63,681 bases of DNA from Cloacibacillus sp. (GTDB lineage Bacteria; Synergistota; Synergistia; Synergistales; Synergistaceae), in contig NZ_JAJBUX010000037.1 of the NCBI RefSeq assembly GCF_020860125.1, positions 1 to 63,681 on the forward strand, read 5' to 3'. The notes below the pieces were generated by a model. The model was not told where the DNA came from. It ran no database searches and saw only the letters and a list, made by a program, of their open reading frames with translations. Position numbers and translations under genes: made by a program. Shown in pieces: positions 37,668 through 45,795 of this stretch. Numbering within the stretch: the stretch's first letter is position 1; every line of letters begins with the position of its first letter.

Positions 37668-38344
37668 TCAGCATACCTGCCTATTCGTATATCGTAGCGC
37701 CTGCCAAACTGCGCCTTCACATAATCGTCGTGAGTGCTTAGGAGCAGCGCCGCCCCGTACCGGCCGCACAGCTCTTTCAGAAGGGCCAGAACGATATCGG
37801 CGTTGCTGCGGTCGAGGCTCGCAGTCGGTTCGTCCGCGAGCAGAAGACGCGGCCTGTTGAAGACGGCGCGCAGTATCGCCACGCGCTGCTGCTCTCCCAG
37901 ACTAAGCTTCGAGGGACGCGCCTTTGCCTTGTTGCCCAGCCCCATATGCTCCAATAAAGCGATGGCAGCCTGCCTCGGATCTTCGTCCGGCTGGCGGCCG
38001 GCCCTCCATTTGGCGGCCAGAATAATATTCTCTTCCGCCGTCAAAGCCTCGAGCAGATTAAGTTTTTGAAATATATAGCCGATATTGGCGGCCCGCCAGC
38101 GGTCGCGTTCTTTCGCCGTGAAACCTGTCACGGAAACGCCGCCAAATATAATTTCGCCCTCATCCTCTTTCAGGAGGCCGGAAATGAGATGAAGCAAAGT
38201 GGTCTTGCCGCTGCCGCTGGGCCCCTCGAGGATCAGCATTTCACCGGGTGCAAGCACAAGCTTTGGCACGGAGATATGGGCCGCCGCGCTGCCACCGGCG
38301 TCATAAAAGGTCTTTTGAAGACCGCTTATCTCAAGCAGGTTCAC
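37664..38344 (-). CDS. ABC transporter ATP-binding protein
   Basis: A protein of 226 residues. Walker A is GPSGSGKTTLLHLISG (about residues 39-54), the signature is LSLGEQQRVAILRAV, Walker B is RLLLADEPTASLD, and the H-loop histidine is in LLLSTHDDYVKAQF. It belongs to the LolD/MacB-type class that partners FtsX-like permeases. It overlaps both neighbours by 4 bases (ATGA), so the three downstream genes of the phosphatase operon are translationally coupled. Confidence 0.92.
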   Translation of the reverse strand: MNLLEISGLQKTFYDAGGSAAAHISVPKLVLAPGEMLILEGPSGSGKTTLLHLISGLLKEDEGEIIFGGVSVTGFTAKERDRWRAANIGYIFQKLNLLEALTAEENIILAAKWRAGRQPDEDPRQAAIALLEHMGLGNKAKARPSKLSLGEQQRVAILRAVFNRPRLLLADEPTASLDRSNADIVLALLKELCGRYGAALLLSTHDDYVKAQFGRRYDIRIGRYAE

Positions 38345-38859
38345 TTTACGACCTCCAACTTTTCGCTGACGATGCGTACCAGGCTGACAAAACCAGTCTC
38401 CGCGTCGACCGCCGTCCCCAGTTCCAGGATGCCCGTAACCCTGATCGGCCTGTCATAGGGCAGAGCCTTTACCGGCTCGCTCAATTTCACAACTACGATA
38501 TCTGATGGCCAATCAGCGTCGCTGGAGCAAAATGGGCAGATGGACATCGGTTCCCTGGTAAGGACAAAAAAGTTGATAGTCGGGGTCAGCGGCGGCGCCA
38601 TAAAGCCGACCATGCTCACTTTCGTACCGACGGACTTTTTCAACTTATCGGAAATAACGATTCCACGGGAGGATATGGAGCTGTACATTTCGTCAAAGCC
38701 GATCTTGGTAGCCTCTTTTCCCCACCCCCAGGCCGCCGCCGCGCCATAATCAGCAGAAAGCGGCTTCCCGAAGGAAGCCGTTATCTGCTGTGTGTCGGCG
38801 GTGAAAGAGAGGGCGAGCGTCAGTAGTATCGCTGAAACAGCCAGTACCCTTAGCAGCAC
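38341..38859 (-). CDS. DUF3299-like exported protein with CPFC motif
   Basis: A protein of 172 residues. An N-terminal signal peptide (LRVLAVSAILLTLALSFTAD) is followed by a small beta-rich domain with VGTKVSMVGFMAPPL, FFVLTREPMSICPFCSSDAD and RPIRVTGILELG. This order (G-K-V-x-x-x-G-F-x-x-P, then a Cys-containing loop after a strand, then an RVxG segment) is that of DUF3299 proteins, whose usual CIHxPPP loop is replaced here by CPFCSSDADW. The paired cysteines could bind zinc. It lies 25 bases after the alkaline phosphatase stop and overlaps the ATPase start. Assignment rests on motif order and neighbourhood, not on a search. Confidence 0.65.
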   Translation of the reverse strand: MLLRVLAVSAILLTLALSFTADTQQITASFGKPLSADYGAAAAWGWGKEATKIGFDEMYSSISSRGIVISDKLKKSVGTKVSMVGFMAPPLTPTINFFVLTREPMSICPFCSSDADWPSDIVVVKLSEPVKALPYDRPIRVTGILELGTAVDAETGFVSLVRIVSEKLEVVK

Positions 38860-38884
38860 TTTTGCTCAACCCTTTCCAAAATCA

Positions 38885-40669
38885 CTATTTGACGTTCTTA
38901 TTGCCGTCCAGGCCAAGCGCCCTGACGATGCCGAAGAACACCTCGGTATTGTCCATTACGCCGCGGAAGTATTCGGAGCCGGGGCCCTGCGCGTTGAGGA
39001 GGATATCGTCGGCGGAGTGGACCTCCTGCAAATCAGCGGCGGGAATGTTGCCGGGAGCTAATTCACCTTTGATATTGGGATTGGCAACCGCCTTGTCGCC
39101 TGACATGATCGCCGGGTCGGTGGGAACCTGCTTGAATCTGTAATCGACGTTTGTATCGGGATGGTTGGCGAACTGTACCGCGAGGGTCACGGAGGGATTA
39201 GGATCATCGGGGTATCCGTCGCCGTCGAGGTCCTCGAAGGTGGTCCATTTGGCGTCGGCGTAAGTACGCACAGCTTCACGGCCCTTCTTGCCGTCAAGCT
39301 CGTGGTAGGTGCCGGTGATGCTCGCGCCATGGGCATGGTCGGCGACGACTACTATCATCGTGTCGGGGTTTTTCTCGGCAAATTTCTGCGCCACTCCGAC
39401 CGCCTGGTCAAACTCAATATTGTCATAGGCGGCGCGCTGCCAGTCAAGGACGTGCAGCTGCTTGTCAATGCAGGCTCCCTCGACCATCAGGAAGAAGCCG
39501 TTCTTATTTTTGCTCAGGGCGCGGATGGCTTTGTCGGTCATCTCCACAAGCCCGGGCTGGTCATCGAAACCGCCGAGGACCTTAGGGTTTTTCAGCATCG
39601 CGCGGTCCACATAGACATTCATGTGGTTGAGGTGATAGAGGCCCAGCAGTTTGTCGGCTTCGGCGGGAATCTTATCAAGTTCGCTCTTCGTGCTTGAAAA
39701 ACGGTAGCCAAGGTCTTCAAAACCCTTGATCACATTAACGTCGTCTTTACGCTTGGAGCCGTTGACGCTCTTCGGCAGGAAGTTAGCCGACCCGCCGCCG
39801 AGGATCACGTCCGGGCGGTGGCGTTCCGTCAGCATATCCTGCGCGATATAGTTGAGCTCCGCGCGGCGGCGAGTATGGGCCAGCATCGCCGCCGGCGTAG
39901 CATCGGTGATGTTGGAGGTGGAGACGATGCCGGTCGCCATGCCGCGCGTACGTTTCGCAAGCTCGATAATATTTTCTACTTTGGGGTCGTCAAGGGGATC
40001 TTTTGTGCAGTTTTCATAGACGCCCATCGCGTTGACGACGCTCTTATGGCCCGTCGCGTAGGCGGAGGCGCTGTTGGCGGAGTCTGTGACGAGCGAATCA
40101 TAGCCGGAGGTCGTGATTAGCGCCATGTGGGGCATCTTTTCCATATTCAGCAGATCGTTGTACTTGCCCTCGGTAATACCCTTGGAGAGTATGCGCGCGA
40201 TCTCTCTCGCCTGTACGCTCATACCGTCGCCTATCAGGAGGATGACGTTTTTCGCGCGTTTTTTAGACTTTTCGTCGGTGACGCTGTACTCTACGCTGCG
40301 CCTGCCATCGGCGTCCGTGACGCTGACGGTGTACTTGCCTGACTTGGGGAAACTTACGTCGTCGATACGGTAGACGGCTATGGGACCCTCCATCGACGTC
40401 GAGGCCTTCTTACCAAAAAAGGCGGCCGCGTCTTTGCCGTTGACCGTCACCTGTATCCCGGAGGCGGAGCCGTTCTTTACCTCCACAGCAAAGTCAAATT
40501 TCTGCCCCTGAAGGAATTTTGCCCTGTTGATCGGCAAAACTCTGACAGTCTCTTCCTGCGGCGCGGAATACCGGGCCAGAGCGGGGTTTGGAATGCAGGC
40601 CGTCAGCGCGCAGCTCAATCCCAGAGCGACCGCCGCCACGACTTTTTTCTTGTCCGTGAACAAATTCAT
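38885..40669 (-). CDS. phoA: Alkaline phosphatase (PhoA superfamily)
   Basis: A protein of 594 residues. The N-terminal signal ends in a lipobox-like ALTAC (Cys25), followed by a beta-sandwich-like module (about 40-130, VDGKDA-type Ig fold; GKYTVSVTDADGRRSVEYSV) not found in the classical enzyme. The catalytic domain then has the metal aspartate in VILLIGDGMS (Asp148), the nucleophile serine in VTDSANSASAYATGHKS (Ser197) and the histidine motif MIVVVADHAHGASI. It hydrolyses phosphate monoesters outside the inner membrane and needs zinc and magnesium. It is the first gene of a four-gene operon and follows a Pho-box-like promoter. Confidence 0.9.
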   Translation of the reverse strand: MNLFTDKKKVVAAVALGLSCALTACIPNPALARYSAPQEETVRVLPINRAKFLQGQKFDFAVEVKNGSASGIQVTVNGKDAAAFFGKKASTSMEGPIAVYRIDDVSFPKSGKYTVSVTDADGRRSVEYSVTDEKSKKRAKNVILLIGDGMSVQAREIARILSKGITEGKYNDLLNMEKMPHMALITTSGYDSLVTDSANSASAYATGHKSVVNAMGVYENCTKDPLDDPKVENIIELAKRTRGMATGIVSTSNITDATPAAMLAHTRRRAELNYIAQDMLTERHRPDVILGGGSANFLPKSVNGSKRKDDVNVIKGFEDLGYRFSSTKSELDKIPAEADKLLGLYHLNHMNVYVDRAMLKNPKVLGGFDDQPGLVEMTDKAIRALSKNKNGFFLMVEGACIDKQLHVLDWQRAAYDNIEFDQAVGVAQKFAEKNPDTMIVVVADHAHGASITGTYHELDGKKGREAVRTYADAKWTTFEDLDGDGYPDDPNPSVTLAVQFANHPDTNVDYRFKQVPTDPAIMSGDKAVANPNIKGELAPGNIPAADLQEVHSADDILLNAQGPGSEYFRGVMDNTEVFFGIVRALGLDGNKNVK

Positions 40670-40728
40670 TTTTAAACCAATCCTTCCTTTTCTGCTGACA
40701 ATAATTTCTCCATTAGTACCTGGAGTGC

Positions 40729-40771
40729 ATTATAGGTAGGAGATGTTAAGCAAAAAGTAAGGATATGTTAA
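40729..40771 (-). promoter_or_regulatory. Pho-box-like promoter of the alkaline phosphatase operon
   Basis: On the minus strand TTAACA (40771-40766), TTACTT (40760-40755) and TTAACA (40749-40744) are spaced exactly 11 bases apart, and TATAAT (40734-40729) follows 9 bases after the last one. There is no -35 box. PhoB/PhoP-type regulators bind 11-base direct repeats and replace the -35 contact; the TTAACA form is that of the Bacillus PhoP box. The leader would be about 50 bases. Confidence 0.75.
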
Positions 40772-40915
40772 GTATTTGTAAAAATGGCGCCGCACCGCGG
40801 GGTTATGATGAGCCGAAGCGCTGATTGGGATAAATTCGGGCCGTCCCTAAAAAGATACGTTTTGGACTGCCCTTGCAGTGAGGCAGGAAAAATTTTTTAA
40901 GTTCTTGCTGGAATT

Positions 40916-42286
40916 TTATTTCCCGGCTTTAACGAGCAGCGTAACTGTCTCCACATGCCCGGTCTGCGGGAACATATCGAAGGGGCGCGCCTCAAGCGGC
41001 GTGTAGCCGCCCTCCGCGAGGCGCCTGATATCTCTGGCTAGCGTCGCCGGGTTGCAGGATACATATACGATCCTCTCCGGAGCCGTTTTCAGTATCGCGG
41101 CGATTACCTTTTCGTCGCAGCCGGAGCGCGGCGGGTCCACCACTACGACGTCGCAGCGGCTGCCGCTTAGGCTCTCCGCGATATCCTCCGCCTGTGCAGT
41201 GTGCGGGACAATCTTTTTTATCCCGTTCCGTTCGGCGTTGCCGGCGATATACTTCGCCGCGGGAAGCCAGCTTTCAACGGCGGTCACCTCGGCGCCGCCG
41301 GCGGCTAAGAAGGCGGTGAGGCTGCCGACGCCGGAATAGAGTTCAAGTATTTTACCGGGCGCGCCGTCGAGGGCGAGCCCCGCGGCGTAATCGTAAAGGC
41401 TGAGGGCCTGGGCGGAGTTCACCTGGAAAAAGGAGCTGGCTTCGAAGGTGAATTTATATCTTCCCAGCCGTTCGCTCATCAGCTCCGCGCCGTATATGGG
41501 CGTTGTACGGCTTCCCCAGATGAAATTCCCGGGAGAGTTGTTTATGTTATATACCATTCCCGAAAGTCCCTTTATCTTTTGCGCGGCGGAGCGCAGACTG
41601 TTTTCCTCTTTTTTCGAAAGCGGCCGTCTGCCGATCACCGCGCAGAGCGAATCCTCGCCGAACTGCGCCTGTCTGACGACGATATGACGGATCAGCTCGT
41701 TCGGCAGGGAGCGCCTGCCCTCGCGCGCGCCGCAAAAACCCTCTTCGCGCAGCGCCGCGAGAAGCCCGCGAATATTTCTATTTATCTGCGGCAGCAGCAC
41801 AGGACAGTCGGAATATGGGATTATATCGTGGCTGCGCGGCCTGTAAAATCCCGCGCGCAGACTTTCGCCGCCAAGGCTCTGTACCGGCAGCGACGCCTTG
41901 TTGCGGTAACCCCAAAGCTCCGGCGAGGGGACGCACTCATGAACATTCGGCGCCTCTATCCCGCCTATCCTCTCCAATGCGTCAACGACCGTCTTCCGCT
42001 TCATCCTCAGCTGGGCGCCGTAGGATATGTGCTGAAGCTGGCAGCCTCCGCAGCGTCCAAATAGGCCGCAGGCCGGCGTTATACGCTCGGGCGATTCGGA
42101 TAACCTGCGCAGCACTTTAGCCGTCCCGTAGTTTTTCTTCTTTGTTACAAGACGTGCCTCCACCTCTTCGCCGGGAAGGGCGTCGGTGACAAAGACGACG
42201 AAACGTTCCTCGCCCGCGCGGACGACGCCTTCGCCTTCGTTATTAAGATCTGAAATCGTAACCTTTATTTTATCTCCCTGTATCAT
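40916..42286 (-). CDS. 23S rRNA (uracil-5-)-methyltransferase, RlmD/TrmA family
   Basis: A protein of 456 residues. An N-terminal TRAM domain (residues 1-60) precedes the iron-sulphur cysteines in ACGLFGRCGGCQLQHI, a SAM-binding core (ILELYSGVGSLTAFLA) and the catalytic motifs VVVDPPRSGCDEKV and IVYVSCNPATLARDI, whose Cys is the nucleophile. Members methylate C5 of uridine in 23S rRNA or tRNA; the Fe-S cluster favours the RlmC/RlmD type over TrmA. It stands alone, convergent with nothing, next to the Pho promoter. Confidence 0.92.
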   Translation of the reverse strand: MIQGDKIKVTISDLNNEGEGVVRAGEERFVVFVTDALPGEEVEARLVTKKKNYGTAKVLRRLSESPERITPACGLFGRCGGCQLQHISYGAQLRMKRKTVVDALERIGGIEAPNVHECVPSPELWGYRNKASLPVQSLGGESLRAGFYRPRSHDIIPYSDCPVLLPQINRNIRGLLAALREEGFCGAREGRRSLPNELIRHIVVRQAQFGEDSLCAVIGRRPLSKKEENSLRSAAQKIKGLSGMVYNINNSPGNFIWGSRTTPIYGAELMSERLGRYKFTFEASSFFQVNSAQALSLYDYAAGLALDGAPGKILELYSGVGSLTAFLAAGGAEVTAVESWLPAAKYIAGNAERNGIKKIVPHTAQAEDIAESLSGSRCDVVVVDPPRSGCDEKVIAAILKTAPERIVYVSCNPATLARDIRRLAEGGYTPLEARPFDMFPQTGHVETVTLLVKAGK

Positions 42287-42390
42287 GGGTGATACTATAC
42301 ACTAAAAACCGCCCTCTTGCGTAGGTAAAATCCTCTTCCATACCTTAGTATTATATGGCTATATCGCTGTAGTATACGGAGAGTAAATAA

Positions 42391-44490
42391 ATGAAAATAG
42401 ACAATATCATAGAAACGATAGAAAATTTACCCATGACAAGGGCGCTGCGCACGGCCCTGGTCATGTCCATCCCCATCCTGATGATCGGTTCCTTCTCGCT
42501 GATACTTAAGTCTTTTCCTATACCGGCCTATCAGCGCTTTTTAGAGATTTTTCTCGGCGGCGCGCTGCGTGATATTCTGGACGTAGCTCACCGGGCGACG
42601 TTTGGGATATTTTCACTCTATATGGTGCTTGCGGTGAGCAGGAATTATTCGCAGGACAACAGCTCTGACCCACTCATGTTTTACGGCGCGCCGATCGCTT
42701 CGCTGATATCCTTCGTCATTTTATGCGGCTTTTTTTCCGGGCGTCCCTCAATAGCGGCTTTCGGCGTCAACGGCATGTTCACCGCCCTCTTATGCGCTGT
42801 ATGCATACCGCCGGCATATCTCGGCTTCGTCAAGAGATTCGGCGGCAGGCGAAGGATATATACCAAAGGGGCGGATTATATATTCAACCTCGCGATCGGT
42901 TCCCTGCTGCCGCTCTTTATGACTGTATTTTTCGTCTCCTCGCTTAACTATATTATCGTACAGACCTTCGGCGTCTCAGGGCTGTATGAACTATTGGTAA
43001 AGGGCGGACAGCACATTTTCAGCGGCAGGGAGCGTTCACTGAAAAGCGCGGTACTCTTCCTCATATCTTCAGGAGTGATGTGGTTCTTCGGCATCCACGG
43101 CAACAACGTGCTCGACAATGTTATCAAAACCGTCTTTTACCCAGGCATAGAGATAAACCATTCAATGCTTGCCGTGGGGCTGGTTCCCAGAGAGATATTA
43201 ACGAAGACCTTTTTTGATACCTTTGTGTATATGGGCGGCTGCGGCGGCGCTATCTCTCTGCTGGCCGCCGTACTTATTTTTTCAAAGAGACCCAGCAGCC
43301 GCAACCTCGCCAAGCTCGCTTTTCTGCCGATGATCTTCAATGTCAACGAGATCATGCTTATCGGCCTGCCGGTGGTGCTCAACCCGATATTCCTGATCCC
43401 CTTTATCCTGACGCCGATAACCTCCTGCCTGATCTCATATGCCGCCTTCCACTTTGAACTGCTCCCCGTCACCGTCAACGCCGTCGAATGGACGACACCG
43501 GTGCTCTACGGCGGCTACGCTTCGACAGGCTCTATGGCCGGCGTGCTGCTGCAGTTGGTAAATATGATAGTCGGCGTCCTCATCTACCGCCCATTCATCC
43601 TTTTTTCAGACAGAGAGCAGGAGCTTATCTCCAACAAACAGATGAGCGCCCTTGTAAGGCTGCTGCAGGAACAGGAGGCGAAACGCTCTCCGGTTATGCT
43701 GACGGAGCTTTATGGAACGATGGGCGCCGTAGCGAAGGAGCTGGCGGAAGATCTCGATTATGCGCTTTTCTCACATGAACTGATGCTTTATTATCAGCCG
43801 CAGTTTGACGACAGGAGGCGCTGTATCGGCGCGGAGGCGCTGCTGCGCTGGAACCACCGCCGCTTCGGCTTCATCTATCCGCCGCTTATCATAAAACTGG
43901 CTGAAGAAAAGGGCTTTCTCTCAAAATTGGAAGAGAATATAATAATACGTGCCGCGGAGGATCTGCCGCTTGTGCAAAATGCCTTGGGCAGCGAGATATC
44001 CGTGAGCGTCAACGTGTCCGGCCTGACGATCGCGACCGACGCCTTTGAGCAGTTCCTGAAAAAAGCCGCTCTCAGCGGAAAGATAAACGCCGGAAAGATC
44101 AACCTCGAGGTAACAGAGCAGATGGCTCTCAGCTCCGACCCGCGGACGGAGGAGCGTCTCAGGAGGATATGTGATTTAGGCTTCCATCTGGAGATCGACG
44201 ACTTTTCCATGGGACATACGTCGATCAAGTTTTTGCAGAGCGGCATCTTTGGGACGGTAAAGCTCGACGGCGCGATCATAAAAGATATCCTGCACAATCA
44301 GAGAAGCCGTGAGATAGTCGCCTCCATTATGGGCCTCTCCCGCTCGCTCGGATTTAAGGTCATCGCCGAATATGTAGAGAACGAGGCCATCATGGAGGCA
44401 CTTGAAGAGATAGGCTGCCGGGCATATCAGGGGTACCTTTTCAGTCCGCCGCTGCCGCTTGAAAAGCTGCCGGAGGCCGTCAAAAAATAA
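42391..44490 (+). CDS. PTS EIIC-like / EAL domain fusion (c-di-GMP phosphodiesterase)
   Basis: A protein of 699 residues. Residues 1-405 form a lactose/cellobiose-type PTS EIIC membrane domain, with VMWFFGIHGNNVLDNV, the substrate-channel region around LTPITSCLISYAAF and about ten helices. Residues 450-690 form an EAL domain with all the usual active-site marks: EALLRW (Glu482), VSVNVSG, LEVTEQ, EIDDFSMGHTS, VKLDG, AEYVE and QGYLFSPP. No EIIB or EIIA part is attached. I infer a sugar-sensing or sugar-binding membrane module that controls c-di-GMP hydrolysis, rather than a true phosphotransferase. lspA follows 22 bases later. Confidence 0.9.
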   Translation: MKIDNIIETIENLPMTRALRTALVMSIPILMIGSFSLILKSFPIPAYQRFLEIFLGGALRDILDVAHRATFGIFSLYMVLAVSRNYSQDNSSDPLMFYGAPIASLISFVILCGFFSGRPSIAAFGVNGMFTALLCAVCIPPAYLGFVKRFGGRRRIYTKGADYIFNLAIGSLLPLFMTVFFVSSLNYIIVQTFGVSGLYELLVKGGQHIFSGRERSLKSAVLFLISSGVMWFFGIHGNNVLDNVIKTVFYPGIEINHSMLAVGLVPREILTKTFFDTFVYMGGCGGAISLLAAVLIFSKRPSSRNLAKLAFLPMIFNVNEIMLIGLPVVLNPIFLIPFILTPITSCLISYAAFHFELLPVTVNAVEWTTPVLYGGYASTGSMAGVLLQLVNMIVGVLIYRPFILFSDREQELISNKQMSALVRLLQEQEAKRSPVMLTELYGTMGAVAKELAEDLDYALFSHELMLYYQPQFDDRRRCIGAEALLRWNHRRFGFIYPPLIIKLAEEKGFLSKLEENIIIRAAEDLPLVQNALGSEISVSVNVSGLTIATDAFEQFLKKAALSGKINAGKINLEVTEQMALSSDPRTEERLRRICDLGFHLEIDDFSMGHTSIKFLQSGIFGTVKLDGAIIKDILHNQRSREIVASIMGLSRSLGFKVIAEYVENEAIMEALEEIGCRAYQGYLFSPPLPLEKLPEAVKK

Positions 44491-44512
44491 AATATATATG
44501 GAGGAACGCGAA

Positions 44513-44974
44513 TTGAGAGAATATATATCTTCTAAAGCAGCGCCAATCTGTACCGCCGCCGCTTTTCTTATCTCTCTCTTCGCCGACAGGCTGACGAAAC
44601 ATGCGGCGTTAAAGCTGGGATGGAACACCAGTCTTAACGCCGGTCTCTCTTTTGGGCTCTTCAGCGAGAGCGGTTCTTTCGCTGTTACGGCGGCCAATGC
44701 CGTAATTATTTTGATATTATTTATTATTTGTATACGCTGCGCGCGCAGGCTGGGACCGCTTTTCCGTCTCGGCGGCGCTTTGATGCTCGGCGGAGCCGCC
44801 GGAAATCTCACAGACAGACTGGCCTGCGGACAGGTGATCGACTGGATTCCGCTCCCTATGGCGGAGATATTTTTCAAAGACGGGTTATGGATAAACGCTG
44901 CGGACGTTTTTCTGTCCACAGGAGCGGCGATGATAATTTTCTCATTTTGGAAAAATCGAGAAAGCCGCCCATAG
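44513..44974 (+). CDS. lspA: Lipoprotein signal peptidase (LspA)
   Basis: A protein of 153 residues with four helices. Family blocks are visible: NAGLSFGLFSESG, GGAAGNLTDRLACGQVIDWI (first catalytic Asp region) and DGLWINAADVFLSTGA (second catalytic Asp). It cleaves the signal peptide of prolipoproteins after lipidation. I chose the TTG at 44513 because GGAGG lies 8 bases upstream; the earlier ATG at 44498 is itself part of that site. It is the last gene of the short run after the EIIC-EAL gene and converges on the response regulator. It is unlinked from ileS, unlike in many bacteria. Confidence 0.85.
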   Translation: MREYISSKAAPICTAAAFLISLFADRLTKHAALKLGWNTSLNAGLSFGLFSESGSFAVTAANAVIILILFIICIRCARRLGPLFRLGGALMLGGAAGNLTDRLACGQVIDWIPLPMAEIFFKDGLWINAADVFLSTGAAMIIFSFWKNRESRP

Positions 44975-44979
44975 GCCGG

Positions 44980-45792
44980 TTAAATTTTATTCCGCCCGCG
45001 CCCGCTGACCTTTGTAAGGTATCCGACCGTAAATTCCGCCCAGCTGTAGTTTTTCATATACTCTCCAGTGAAGGAATTTACCGCGGCGACCTCGCCTTGC
45101 AGAAAACGGTAATAATCGCAGTCTATCATCTCGGGATTCACCGCCACGTTGTTCCGCCCCTTGATAATGACGTCATCGGCGCCCTCAGCCCTCAGCGCCG
45201 CGATCAGGTCGGAGATGAAGGTATGTATCTGGTTGAGCAGCGAACGGTCATAGTTTTTACCCTCCCATAGTATGGCGGCGATCTCCGCCATCGTCGCGCC
45301 CGCCCCGTGCCTGTCGATCAGATAGGCGAACAGCTCTTTTGACTTTGCTCTTTTGAAATGTACGGGCCTGTCGCCCGAGAATACCTCGAAGTTGCCGAAG
45401 GTCTGGACGCGCAGCCGCCATCCCCTTTCCTTTGCTACGGAGAGGCGCAGATTGGCCAGCTCCGCCTCTATATCCTCAATAGAGGCCGGTTTCAACAGAT
45501 ATCCGGAGGCACGGAGCTTAAAGGCGTCCACCGCATATTCGGAATACCCGGTGAGGAAGATAACCGCGGCTGCGGGCGATATTCTGTTTATCTCCGTGGC
45601 GAGCGCCAGTCCATCCATGCCGCGCATATTGATGTCGACGAAGGCGGCGTCAATATTATTTTCCTCTATATATTTGAGAGCCTCCGCCGGTTTTGTGAAA
45701 CCCTTGACTTTTGATACATAGGGAAGCGACATCAGCTGCTCCACAAGATCCTCAAGGACAAGTTTTTCGTCATCTACCGCAATGATTTTCAT
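44980..45792 (-). CDS. Response regulator with REC and winged-helix DNA-binding domain
   Basis: A protein of 270 residues. The receiver domain (1-120) has acidic residues VDDEK, the phosphoacceptor Asp in AAFVDINMRGMDGL and Lys in YLLKPAS. After a linker, residues 130-215 form an OmpR/SARP-type winged helix (RVQTFGNFEVFSGDRPVHFK, then RAKSKELFAYLIDRHGAG). The C-terminal 50 residues are helical. It overlaps nothing but lies 3 bases after the sensor kinase frame, so the two were a two-component pair. This gene is intact while its kinase is broken. Confidence 0.88.
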   Translation of the reverse strand: MKIIAVDDEKLVLEDLVEQLMSLPYVSKVKGFTKPAEALKYIEENNIDAAFVDINMRGMDGLALATEINRISPAAAVIFLTGYSEYAVDAFKLRASGYLLKPASIEDIEAELANLRLSVAKERGWRLRVQTFGNFEVFSGDRPVHFKRAKSKELFAYLIDRHGAGATMAEIAAILWEGKNYDRSLLNQIHTFISDLIAALRAEGADDVIIKGRNNVAVNPEMIDCDYYRFLQGEVAAVNSFTGEYMKNYSWAEFTVGYLTKVSGRGRNKI

Positions 45793-45795
45793 AAC

